A stretch of DNA of 64,000 nucleotides, taken from assembly GCF_000237925.1 (NCBI RefSeq), contig NC_031497.1, positions 11,082,512-11,146,511 of the forward strand. Direction: 5' to 3'. The notes beneath the pieces are model-generated. The model saw nothing but the letters and a program-made list of their open reading frames with translations, was not told where the DNA came from and made no database searches. Shown here one piece after another: positions 33,184 through 43,560 of this stretch (position 1 is the first letter of the stretch; each line of letters opens with the position of its first letter). Both the position numbers and the translations under genes were made by a program. Source of the DNA: Schistosoma mansoni. Lineage: Eukaryota > Platyhelminthes > Trematoda > Strigeidida > Schistosomatidae.

Positions 33184-33523
33184 AGCAAAGACGGATAGTG
33201 ACCAGCAGTGGAATCCAGGACGCGCATTTCGTTCTATTTGGGACTCGTCAGCTGGATGTACCTGCCTCTCAGAGTTGATATTCACTCTGGATTCAGTAGC
33301 TGAGTAGATAACGCGATGGTGCTTGAAGCGAATGGTACTGGGTTCGAGTAAAACGTTCTCGATTCCACTGCTAGCCACTATCCATCTTTGCTTATAATGC
33401 TTGTAAATCAAGGCTATATCGATACAATACGCATAGTATGCACATATGGCCAATAAGAGACTGACCAGTTACAGTCCTAAACATCAATAGGAAGATACAA
33501 ACAAACAATACTAAGTGAATTTA
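33165..33523 (-). mobile_element. Sm-alpha/PLE terminal hammerhead repeat, inverted pair, upstream of PLE
   Basis: The minus arm 33165-33290 holds the hammerhead (33205-33262: CUGACGA and GAAA kept, one stem II mismatch, a U-G in stem III). It joins the PLE coding start directly through CTTTGCTCATAATAAACG. The plus arm 33291-33523 runs from the A-box region (AGTAGCTGAGTAGATAACGC) past TACTGGGTTCGAGT, has a deletion across the ribozyme core (GAGTAAAACGTTCT, then CGATTCCACTGC) and ends in the usual tail CAAACAAACAATAC. Confidence 0.82.
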
Positions 33524-33981
33524 AGTTATTTATTAGTTCATGAAAGTTCAGCGTAATTTAGTGATTAAATCAGATAGAAATTTGTTTTTTTTTAAAAAAG
33601 AAAAGTTGGTCTATTCAATTACATTAAATCTTTAAGATTTATATCATCATAAATTATCATCTTAACTTTTATTCTTGTTTTCATAAAATTTTTTACAAAA
33701 AATAATTTACTACTTATATACATTTAGGTCATAAGTAAATGAACCATTATATAACATAGAAATTATATATTTAAAAAAAAGGAAACCAATATATATATAT
33801 ATAAAGTTGAAATGGTTAAGAAGATTTATGACTTAAATAGATGATTTTTAATGGAATATTGTTCTTTATCAAAATGTCTTTAAACACTTCTTGTGAATTG
33901 ATTCCTTTGTCATAAGAAGGTTTTCATTGTTTTTTTTCTTTTTTTCTTTTCTTTTTGCATAACATGACTATTTAACTAATT

Positions 33982-34080
33982 AATATATGACTATTCATTT
34001 AGTATTGTTTGTTTGAATCTTCCCATCAACCTGGATTCCATTGCTAGCCACTATCCATCTTTGCTTATAATATATGACTA
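33982..34080 (-). mobile_element. 75-bp mini Sm-alpha insertion with 12-bp target duplication
   Basis: AATATATGACTA occurs at 33982-33993 and 34069-34080. Between them, 33994 to about 34027 is the element's 3' tail in minus orientation (TTCATTTAGTATTGTTTG...CCCATCA). From 34031 to 34068 lies a plus-orientation segment beginning CTGGATTCC, which is exactly the sequence that follows the hammerhead cleavage site, and ending CTTTGCTTAT. Confidence 0.88.
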
Positions 34081-34582
34081 ATTTTTGTTTATTTTCTCTA
34101 CAAAGCTAAGCGATAAAAATCTCATGGTAACATCATTTTACTATTATTATTATTCCCCTATACCCTTTTCTTATATAATAAATTAACAAAAGTAAATGAT
34201 ATAAAGAATCTATGGGAAATTGTTGTTAAGGGATATAAATTATTGATATTGAATAATGCATAATATTATTATTATTGTTACTACCCACAAAGGATATAAT
34301 ATGAGAGTCATTAAATCAAAGTTTTATATTATTCTCATATATGAAATATGTTTCTTTAAATAAAAAAATTTGTTTCATGTCCAATTTGTTCATTAAAACG
34401 GTACAAACAACAACAACAAACAAAAATAATATTATGAATATTAAATCTATTCAACATCGTTTATACCATTCAACATAAATGATATAAAAGTTTAAAGGTA
34501 TTCATTCTGTTGTCAAGTTGTAGTTTTAAAAAAATGTTCATTCAATGTTTAATAATGAGTAATTGTGAATAAATAAAGTAAT

Positions 34583-34900
34583 TGTGAATTCATTTAGTAT
34601 TGTTTGTTTGAATCTTCCCATCGATGTGTTAGGACTACAACTAGTCAGTCTCTAATTGGCATATGTGCATACTGTGCGTATTGCCTCAATATAGCCTTAA
34701 TTCACAAGCATTGTAAGCAAAGATGGATAGTGGCTAGCAGTGGAATCCAGGACGCGCGTTTCGTCCTATTCGGGACTCGTCAGCTGGATGTATCTGCATC
34801 TCACAGTTGATGTTCACTCTGGGACTCGAACCCAGTACCTTTCGCTTCAAACGCCATCGCGTTATCCACTCGGACACTGAGTCCTGATAGCCACTTGCTT
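34583..34900 (-). mobile_element. Sm-alpha type SINE, full-length single copy
   Basis: Minus orientation. The 5' end is near 34900, then an A-box-like GAGTGGATAACGCGATGG, the box B GGGTTCGAGTCCCAG (about 34831-34845), hammerhead 34743-34794, spacer TTTGCTTACAATGCTTGTGA and 3' tail ACAAACAATACTAAATGAA near 34583. The A and B boxes are the internal polymerase III promoter expected of a tRNA-related SINE. Unlike most copies here it is not paired with an inverted arm. Confidence 0.88.
34743..34794 (-). ncRNA. Hammerhead ribozyme, Sm-alpha type, core intact
   Basis: Minus strand: stem I AUCCAG/CUGGAU, CUGACGA core, stem II GUCC/GGAC with loop CGAAUA, GAAA, palindromic stem III ACGCGCGU and cleavage triplet GUC. 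Every position of the minimal core and all stems pair, matching the known schistosome hammerhead. Expected to self-cleave after GUC. Confidence 0.88.
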
Positions 34901-35517
34901 GTGCGATGGAATAAAGAGAACTTCAGTAGAATGTGATATTTTGATTTAGTTATTATTGTCTAGTTAAATATGAGTGATAGATTCGTACTTTGACAGTAAT
35001 CATTAGGTATAACAATAATTAAAACACAGCAATGAGTAATAATGTTATTGTATTTAGTCACTTTTATATCTCTCTTTAAAAAAAGCTATCTATCAGTAGT
35101 TGCGCTGCAGATGATCAATGTATAATATCTTATAATCTGAAATCGACATGTGTAATACCACAAAATTAAATGACTTCAGTTTGTCAGTTCATTAAATCTA
35201 AGTTCACTGCTGTGAAATATGGTGAAATTTATTAGTAAAATCAATTCAATTATCATTTATTAATAGATTTGTATAGATATGGAAACCTCTTTTACTGAAG
35301 TTATATGAGTATTATTTTCACTTGGTTCTTTCAGCGAAGTATCATGAAGTTCAACTTGTGTGTATATTCAGCTGTAAAAGGGTCTCTGTTAACTGATTTG
35401 AATGCTCTCTATAAATAACTGTTATTTAGTAGTAAATAGTACTAATAATTATAATTTACAATCAATCAAAACTAATGAAGATTACATAGGTATAAAATTG
35501 TTGCCAGTTAAATTGAT

Positions 35518-35816
35518 ACAAATCACAATGGTGAACGGTGGCTCAACTTCGTGGATTGGTTTAAGTTGGACATCAACACCGCTGGATGCCGGCTCACTGG
35601 TTAAGCGTTCGCGCGCAAAACCGATAGGTCCTGAGTTCAAATCTGGCGGGATGAGATCGTGAATGAGCACTGTTGAGGAGTCCCACACTAGGACGAGACG
35701 GTCGTCCAGTGCTGTCAGGTTTTCCATGGTGGTCCAGCTTTAAATGACTCATGAACCCAACTGTTAAATTAAAATAATATCCACAAAAAACCTATCTTAT
35801 ACGACAAATCAAAATG
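35518..35816 (+). mobile_element. SINE-B, complete copy with 13-bp target duplication
   Basis: ACAAATCACAATG (35518-35530) and ACAAATCAAAATG (35804-35816) flank a 273-bp insert that defines the unit: 5' GTGAACGGTGGCTCAAC, A-box-like CCGGCTCACTGGTTAAGCG, box B-like GAGTTCAAATCTGG, hammerhead remnant at 35664-35715 and 3' ATCCACAAAAAACCTATCTT. The ribozyme is dead: CUGAGGA has become UUGAGGA and GAAA has become GAGA. Confidence 0.88.
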
Positions 35817-37190
35817 TAGATTTTTATAAAGCATATCATAAACATTGCTGCAATATCATGCCTTAATTCATCCGTAACGCGAACTCATTAACAAAAACAC
35901 AATTATATCTTAAAATCTTGACCAAGTTTGTTGAATTCTTCAGATTTGCTTAATTACAAATCTTATATATGGGCAGACAGTTTGGCCATATTATATATAC
36001 CTAGATTTTGTTAACAAGTTAATGAGGTATTATTCAGTTAACATCAGTCGGTTAGTTTATTTTTAAATATTTTGGTCAACTTACTATGATCAAACTCAAA
36101 TAACCGACTTTTATAAAATTAAGTATACTTAGACCTCAACTGATGAATCCAAACAATCCATGTAAACTTTCAATTCTATATTTCATTTTGAAAAATTGTT
36201 CAATGTTGAATAAAAAACACAGTATCACATTAAAACATTGAATAAATGGGTTCAGTCCACAACTCTTTTAAAACAAATTTTATATTTCTGGAAAAGTTCA
36301 ATTGAATTTAAATGAGTTACATATTCTATGATATAAGAAATTTCGTCTAAATTAGAGCGAATAGTTTCACAGTATTTGGGCGCCGAGTTGATGTAAGACA
36401 TTAAATAGGAATAATATGTATTTGTAAAATCTCAGCGAATGAACGAATGAGTTTTCAGCTAAATGTAGTATATAACAGATAAAATATGATAATATTTATT
36501 AGTAGAAAGTAATTTGTACCGTTCGTTGAAATCAACTTATATTAACTGATTAATCATAACCCTTGTCTTACATTTTTTCTATGATATGAGAATAATAGTC
36601 TTTGACAGGATTTAATCAAAACTCCCGATCAACAATGAGTACTGTTGTAGTGAGCATTTAAAGCAATGGCTGATTTTTAAACGTAAGTAGAATTCAGAAA
36701 CAAATAATGGTTTAACATGAATAAATGCCATACAGTGTATTTATAGTTGATTACCAACCAACAATAAGAAGTTTCGAATTACGAATTAAATAAATATATT
36801 AGAAAAAGTATTTTATAGATTCCATGTGAAGAGTACTTTGAGTTTAGATCGATGATGTTATATAATGCCATATTTAGTTTATTAACTGGAAGAAAACTAA
36901 TGTACAAACGTATGGTAGTATTGCCTGCAATAATCTACTGAAAAACTAAGTAAATGACGGTTAAATTGTTTCTTTGAGAAACTACTATTACATATGGGCA
37001 TGTCTACAACACTATCTTAAATGAGTATTTGACAATGCATCACTACACATAGAAATACCTGTAAAAGTCTATAATACAGTGTTCTTCCACTTAACCTATA
37101 TACATGTTACTAGCAATTTTTCAAAAGTGACATTGCTTTTTGACAGTCTAAGCTGATGTATTGAAAGTGATCTCCACTGATTTACGTATA
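35817..37190. other. AT-rich DNA with a dispersed repeat at 36345-36440
   Basis: Only 36345-36440 is assigned: it matches 43380-43480 (CTAAATTAGAG, GAATAGTTTCACAGTATTTG, GAGTTGATGTAAGACATTAAA, AAATCTCAGCGAATGAA). Nothing else is recognised. Confidence 0.6.
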
Positions 37191-37570
37191 AATAACCCCC
37201 CCTTTCAGTCATAGGAACATGGTGAAACCTAGTAAACCCTTCTGGAGAAGAGTGCTACATCGAAGCACGGCACAACTACCGGGGCGGGATAGCTGTTTTT
37301 GCACTGCTTACGCAGAACCATTACATAACACATTTGTTTTATTTTTATTTTTGGGCAGACTCATTTTTTACCATCCTTTTGAACCCTCAATAGTTATGTA
37401 ATGACTTTTTGTAGTATTCGTGATCGTTTGCGGGTATAGGTAGAGTGGTTGATTAAGCTGATCTCCACCACCTGTATTAACGCTCACGTTAGTTCATGGG
37501 ATGGTTGCCATGATTCAGGAGGTACGAGGGGGACGTGTGAATCGGATTTTGCCTCTCTATAAATAAAACA
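37191..37570. other. GC-richer island of unknown origin
   Basis: A 380-base block of higher GC than its surroundings (AACTACCGGGGCGGGATAGC; GGAGGTACGAGGGGGACGTG), with stop codons in all frames. It looks like a decayed element or regulatory remnant. No family recognised. Confidence 0.35.
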
Positions 37571-37800
37571 GTAATGCAATTAGCTGCACTCTGAAAATTT
37601 GAAAGGTGTATTAGTAATAAATTTTAGGGCAAAACAATCTATCATTCTCAAGTTCTGATACTTCAATATTAGTTTCAATGTATTTCATTGTATGAGATAA
37701 ATTTAAGGACTACGAAAATCCTTATTTTCAAACTTGCTATAAGACGAACAGATTGAGGCAAATTCTTCTCATATACGTTTTCATCATTTATCTACACTAA

Positions 37801-37825
37801 TATATATATATATATATATATATAT
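37801..37825. repeat. (TA)n microsatellite
   Basis: Alternating TA, 25 bases. Confidence 0.95.
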
Positions 37826-38009
37826 CGCAAATATCTGTAAAATTCTAATAACTATGGAAATCAAAGTAAGGGAGGCTTTATGACTAAAACGCCGAGTCAT
37901 AATATTCTCATTGTTATACTGAATTCGTCAATTGTAAGTAGTATTTAGATTTCATATAATAAACAATAAAACATCAGAAATTCAAAACAGTTAACCCCTC
38001 TGATAATTT

Positions 38010-38250
38010 TGGATAATGAGATGGAAAGACGAAGGTTATCATAATATATTTGTGCAAAACATTCCAAACAATGTTGTATACTTTATCCTTGTCTTTATTT
38101 TCCTTAAACTTCTAACATGACTTGTTGACCTTTCTTTTTCTCATATGTAATTTCTTAACAAGTAAATGTGTTGTCAGACTGTTCGAAGTGTATTACACAA
38201 ATATATCACATAGTTCTAATAACTTTTGTCTTCTGATTGCATTATTCAAA
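38010..38250. repeat. PLE-associated 3' repeat, inverted pair
   Basis: The plus copy at 38155-38245 (CAGACTGTTCGAAGTGTATT, AATATATCACATAGTTCTAA) faces a minus copy at about 38015-38085 (AGACGAAGGTTATCATAATA, AACATTCCAAACAATG), separated by about 70 bases. Confidence 0.55.
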
Positions 38251-38960
38251 TAAAATATCAACTGAACAACTGGTATGGAACTATATAGAATACTCATATA
38301 ATGACATTACTTAATATTGACCTCTTGACATTTTTTGTATCCTTTAAATAATAAATTAATGAGAGGGTGTATATAATACTCTATAATATACAAAGAATTA
38401 TCCAAACTAATTTTTGTAATTATGCATTTAAGAAATTTGCTGAATGTTATTCATCCAATTATTACGTAATATAACTAAGTTATCGAAAACATAAGTTGAT
38501 CACTATATATATTGAAACAGGGAAGTCTACAGATTACTAAATGAAATCAGGATATTATAAAAATCAAAACTGGAACACATATTTATTGATATAAGATACT
38601 ATATATAGAAGTAAGTATGGAAATGTAGTTATTGTTAGAATGTGCATAAACGCATCAATATTCACCCTAGTTGTCAAGTAATCTATTCTTTTTCTCAATG
38701 ACTTGCTAAAATATCAATCATTAAAACATTTAATGAAAATAACTTCATGATAATAGAGAGTAGTTGGCTAGACTAATGATTCATAAACTGTTGACCAAGA
38801 TAGATTACTTTCTTACAAGGGACGAAATTAATTTTGTAAAAAATGACTTTTTAGTCTCTAGTTAAATTTCTAGTAAACGATAAACTTTTTCGTTTCGATT
38901 GATTTTTATTTTAGTAATAAGTTTCATATAGTTTTATTAGTAACTTCTGAATCTTTGCAA

Positions 38961-39272
38961 ATAGTGTAGCGAACAAGAACACGGGCGAGGACAATCGAAT
39001 GTATTTTAGTACAACATTACAGAATATGTCATTAAAATATGAAAACCATATAGAGAACAGTTAATTTGCAAAATAACAACCAATTGTCTCAATTTGACTG
39101 TTTCTTCTGCAAATATTTGTCCATGGTCTCCGATTATAAATGTTCATGCATTTTCGTACCAATTACGTGCCGTTCCCGTTCTTTCCTTATCGATCTTCTA
39201 CTGAAATACATTCAATGCTCGACCATCACCATATACTACTTATATGGATATCAGTAACCCACACCACAATAG
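38961..39272. mobile_element. Solo-LTR-like insertion, family L1, copy 1
   Basis: 304-bp unit 38965-39268 starting TGTAGCGAACAAGAACACG and ending CCCACACCACA. It is flanked by ATAG on both sides (38961-38964, 39269-39272). TG...CA ends with a short target duplication fit a solo LTR. Other copies are at 57474, 58026 and 59321. Confidence 0.8.
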
Positions 39273-40117
39273 TAGATAGACCAATTTTTAATGAAACTGA
39301 TATTTTTCACTTATTTAATCTTCATAATGAGAAACAACTTTTCAAACGAGAAAGTGTATATATGATAAACTGTACTTTATCTAAAAGTCAGCTTAATGTT
39401 TTAGTTAGAATCAATCATAAAGTAACAACCTAAATTTAATATAACAACGGTTTATATTTTATGACTAACTTACTGATCAGGAGTAACTTTCCAAATCATA
39501 TTATCAACAGAAAAACAACCATTATATCTACCCAACAATATGACATTGTATGAATATTTTGGTTATAAATACCGTTGTTATATGCAGTGATTTTGAATAT
39601 CCAAACGATCTGTTTAAATCATTCTAGTATATTGACTCATTACATTACATTTATAATGGAATAGGAAGTTAGAAATTGGTCTTGTAAATAAATTTCAAAT
39701 CAATAACAGCCTTTTGATACTATGATTGCAAAATAGGATTGAACACATTAATCGATTATTCACTAGTAACTAATTCCACGCATGTCTAATCCTTAGACCT
39801 AATCAAATTCTATCAAGAATGTTGAAGTGTGATTACTAGACTAGGTGAGTTCATTTCACGTCTCTTGTGTTTTTATAATCTGTATTTGGAGTCATTTGTC
39901 TAAAAGTCAAACGATTAGTTTTTTTTAATGTTCGGTACTCCTTAGAAAAGCTAGTCTTGAATCGTTGAGAAACCATTATGTTACGTCAATAACGTATTCC
40001 TAATAACCAGTAACTACATAACATCAAATATGTGGAAACATATATTTTTATGTTATATTCATTGATAAATCTGCGAAGAAACAAATGAAAAATTTAGTAA
40101 AAACAATAATAAACATA
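39273..40117. other. AT-rich DNA, nothing assigned
   Basis: No gene, repeat or RNA feature recognised. Confidence 0.35.
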
Positions 40118-40453
40118 GTAAGCAAAGACGGATAGTGGCTAGTAGTGGAATCCAGGACGCGCGTTTCGTCCTATTTGGGACTCGTCAGCTGGATGTACCT
40201 GCATCTCAGAGTTGGTGTTCACTCTGGGACTCGAACCCAGTACCTTTCGCTCCAAACGCCATCGCGTTACCCACTCAGCTACTGAGTCTTCATAGCCACT
40301 TTTTTGTGTAATGGGGTGAAGTTTAAATTCACTTATTATTGTTTATTTGAAACTTCCCATTGAATATCAACTCTGAGATGCAGGTACATCCAGCTGACAA
40401 GTCCCAAATAGGACGAAACACGCGTCCTGGATTCCACTGCTAGCCACTATCCA
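40118..40453 (-). mobile_element. Sm-alpha type SINE mosaic, inverted
   Basis: The minus part 40118-40330 lacks its 3' tail but has box B (complement of CTCGAACCC), the A-box region and an intact hammerhead (40149-40199). Then 40331-40368 is a minus 3' tail (TTCACTTATTATTGTTTATT...CCCATTG), joined to a plus segment (40369-40453: ATCAACTCTGAGATGCAGG through the ribozyme to ATCTTTGCTT). The plus ribozyme has CUGACAA (G8 lost) and should be inactive. Confidence 0.85.
40149..40199 (-). ncRNA. Hammerhead ribozyme, Sm-alpha type, core intact
   Basis: Minus strand: AUCCAG/CUGGAU stem I, CUGACGA, GUCC/GGAC with loop CAAAUA, GAAA, ACGCGCGU stem III, GUC cleavage triplet. No deviation from the consensus core. 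Confidence 0.88.
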
Positions 40454-40914
40454 TCTTTGCTTGCACTAAATAAATAGCCCAAAAAACGATTGCACTATGT
40501 TCCATGGAAATCCGTTGTTTTTAAAAATAATATTTTCATATCAATCTTCACCTAACAAAAAAGAAAAGAAAATCTTGCACATTTTAAGATTTTCGTATAT
40601 TTTTATTTGGACTTTCAATCTATTAAAATAATACATTAACCTTTTGACAACATAATCTTTAGGCTACATTCAAGAATACTACTGAACATTCTATATGATT
40701 CGGATTCACATCCTAATAAACTTTATTTTCCTAAAACAAACTTAGTTTACTTTTAAAAAAAAGTAGTATCATAACCTCATCGAAGTATTTCAATTATTGG
40801 TTTTATTGTGAGACGAACTTTGAAAAAGTTTTACTGTCTTTTTTAAAATTTAATGAGATCACCAACATGCAAACAATCATTAACATCACAAAGCACTAGA
40901 CATCTGTTTCTATC

Positions 40915-41155
40915 TAGTTTGGAATCCTTTAGCTCAGTGGTTTGAAGGTTAATCGATTGCTGCTAGATCTGCATAACCTAGGTTCGATCCTCATTGAGGT
41001 TGTGGATGTTCACTGTAAATGAGTCCCATACTAAGACATAACAGCTGTCGTATGCTTCCTTGATTCCAATAGCTGCCTAATTTAGGTCACTTCGTGATCT
41101 AAATAACATCAAACGGTCTCCACAAACCTGTCCCCCCCGTATTATTAAATTTGTT
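40915..41155 (+). mobile_element. Divergent SINE-B relative
   Basis: A-box-like TTTAGCTCAGTGGTTTGAAGG (about 40928), box B-like TAGGTTCGATCCTC (about 40979-40992), hammerhead remnant (AATGAGTCCCATACTAAGACATAAC) and a tail GTCTCCACAAACCTGTCCCC related to the SINE-B 3' end. The ribozyme core is not intact. Confidence 0.65.
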
Positions 41156-41925
41156 ACTGGAACCTATGTTAGCAATATAAAGTGAGTCTGGAAATTCCTT
41201 TATGAATTCAATATTATAAACTAATCAAGCTATTATCAATATGGCGACTTATTATCGTTGTAATTAATCTCCAGTTGGACAGAGTAATAAATCTAGTCGA
41301 ATAGATATAATTTAACCATAGTACTGCGTTGTATCAAACTCCTTTATCATTTTCCCTACTAATTTGATATTTTACTATTCATATCTTTCAAATATGATAA
41401 GAAAAGTTTTTTTCGTTGAGATGCTTAAGGCCAAATACTAAACTGATTAATCATTAATCATTCTATATTTCCTTTTGAATGAAAGATATTTTGACATGCA
41501 TATTAGTTGATTACAATGTTATGTCAAACTGAACCAAGATGGTTTTTTTTATTTTTCAACGTTATCCAACTCTTAGAATAACTTAGTTACTACTTTTATT
41601 TCCATGTTTTTCTGAATTATTTAAGACAAAAAAAATCATATTGACAAATTAATAAATATTTCATTCAATATTAAAAATTGCTAAATAATCAGTCATTATA
41701 AATTAACTGAAATAACTTTATTAAAGATAAGATTAGGTTGTAATCAAATCTCTATAAATGTATCTTTAATATATTTTAACTACCGCTTGTAAACCCTGTG
41801 ACAAATCATAGAATTTGTTTTGGGTACTTTTATTCATTTATGGAATCAAGTTAGCCTACATAGTCGGTAATGAGTCAGGCTTTAGTTGTCGTTGAATAAT
41901 AGGTATACTATCTGTTTGACTAAAC
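41156..41925. other. AT-rich DNA, nothing assigned
   Basis: No supportable feature. Confidence 0.35.
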
Positions 41926-41929
41926 TGTG

Positions 41930-42542
41930 AAATTTTATATTGTTGAGATCATCAGTCCATTGAAACTAGACCATCATGGAAAACCTGGAAGCACTGGACG
42001 GCCGTCACATCCTATTGTGGGTCTCCTCAGCAGTGCGCATCCACGACCCCTCCTCGCGAGATTCCAACCCAGGACCTACCAGTCTCGAACCAGAGCACTT
42101 AACCGATAGACCACTGAGTCGGCATCCAATGGTGTTAATGTCTAACTTAAACTAGTGACTGGCTCCATGAAGTAATTCCTGGAGTTCGAGTGAGAAGTCG
42201 TGACCAGTGGAGCTAATCCGTATCAGGCAGAGACAGGTATCTACCTCGGTACAATGGAAGATGGTCTCGCGATTTCGTAGATTGGTTGAGGTTAGACATT
42301 AACATCGTTGGATGCCGGCCGGCTCAGTGGTCTATCGGTTAAGTGCTCTGGTTCGAGACTGGTAGGTCCTGAGTTGGAATCTCGCGAGGTGGGGTCGTGG
42401 ATGCGCACTGCTGAGGAGACCCACAATAGGATGTGACGGCCATCCAGTGCTTCCAGGTTTTCCATGATGGTCTATCTTCAATTGACTGATGATCTCAACT
42501 ATATAAAATTACTAAAATCTCCACAAAACCCCCTTCTGATAA
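41930..42542 (-). mobile_element. SINE-B large inverted pair sharing the same ribozyme mutations
   Basis: The minus arm runs about 41930-42153; the plus arm about 42154-42542, from TAGTGACTGGCTCC to the tail AATCTCCACAAAACCCCC. Each arm has A-box-like (CTCAGTGGTCTATCGGTTAAG) and decayed box B sequence. Both ribozymes (41990-42039 minus; 42402-42450 plus) carry the same unusual changes: GAGACCC for GAGTCCC and GGATGTGAC for GGACGAAAC. Neither can cleave. Confidence 0.88.
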
Positions 42543-43374
42543 ACTGTAAAAGATGAAAATTGATACGAAGCTGAAAGTTTGTATTTAATAGTCCGGTGTA
42601 TAACGCAAGTCAACGCTAGTAATCCTCGATCTGTATGGAATTTTGAAACTCAGGTATATTTTGTCTGAATATTCGTTGAAATTTGTATGAAAAGTTCGAC
42701 AGAAATCGGGCGTCAGGTATATAGTAGGTATAATGTACTCCGTAAATTTTTCTAAGTTTTTTTCAGGGGAGTATTAAAATGTGAATAAGATTTACAAACC
42801 ATACTATACTAAAACCTTGCAAGAAAATAGAATGTTTTCTTTTGCTGATTAACCCATACTATCAAGATATTTCTACAAATCTATTCAAAACAAATACTGG
42901 AAAACAGTTTCATTTACTGACTGTTTTAATTAGAACACAGATATATGCTCTTAAATTCATAATTATTTCATATCAGTTCCTTTATCTAATAGTTTATACG
43001 AATTACTTTATAGATTTGAAAAACATGAAGAAAAGAAGCTTTATTGACTATTTTGATATCAATACTTCACTTGTTAACTAAATATTTAGGTCAACTATTT
43101 TATAGGTAAATGATATCCTGATATTTTCATCTAAGTTAAACAAATGAGTAGCGGTTCTTTCCTCTGATAATAAATCAGTTAATATTCATCAGTTGATCAT
43201 ATAAGCTCATTTTTTAACTTGACCATCTCATTCACTTTAGTATATTTATCAATCAACTATAAGGTCATAAAAATACGTGTTATTTTCTATTTATGTAAAT
43301 TTCTTTGTATTAACCTGCATCACATCAACTACATAATTTGTCAATTAACTAATAGTATACAAAAAACATAAATA
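42543..43374. other. AT-rich DNA, nothing assigned
   Basis: Contains an AT-driven open stretch (42842-43081), not called. Confidence 0.3.
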
Positions 43375-43560
43375 AGAACTTTCATCTAAATTAGAGAGAA
43401 TAGTTTCACAGTATTTGAGCGCTGAGTTGATGTAAGACATTAAATAAGAAGAAGAATATATTTGCAAAATCTCAGCGAATGAATTTGAAGTAAATCCAAC
43501 GTTTCGCCTGGCAATCTGACCCAAGTTTTTTCAAGGAATTCCTTGAAAATATATTATTCC
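43375..43560. repeat. Dispersed repeat shared with 36345-36440
   Basis: Same blocks as 36345-36440, then continues into AACGTTTCGCCTGGCAATCT and an imperfect palindrome TTCAAGGAATTCCTTGAA (43534-43551). Confidence 0.65.

Noticed and set aside
43497-43540. Hammerhead-like GGCGAAACGTTGG on the minus strand
   Set aside because: Lacks a CUGANGA box and a proper stem II; kept only as part of a dispersed repeat.
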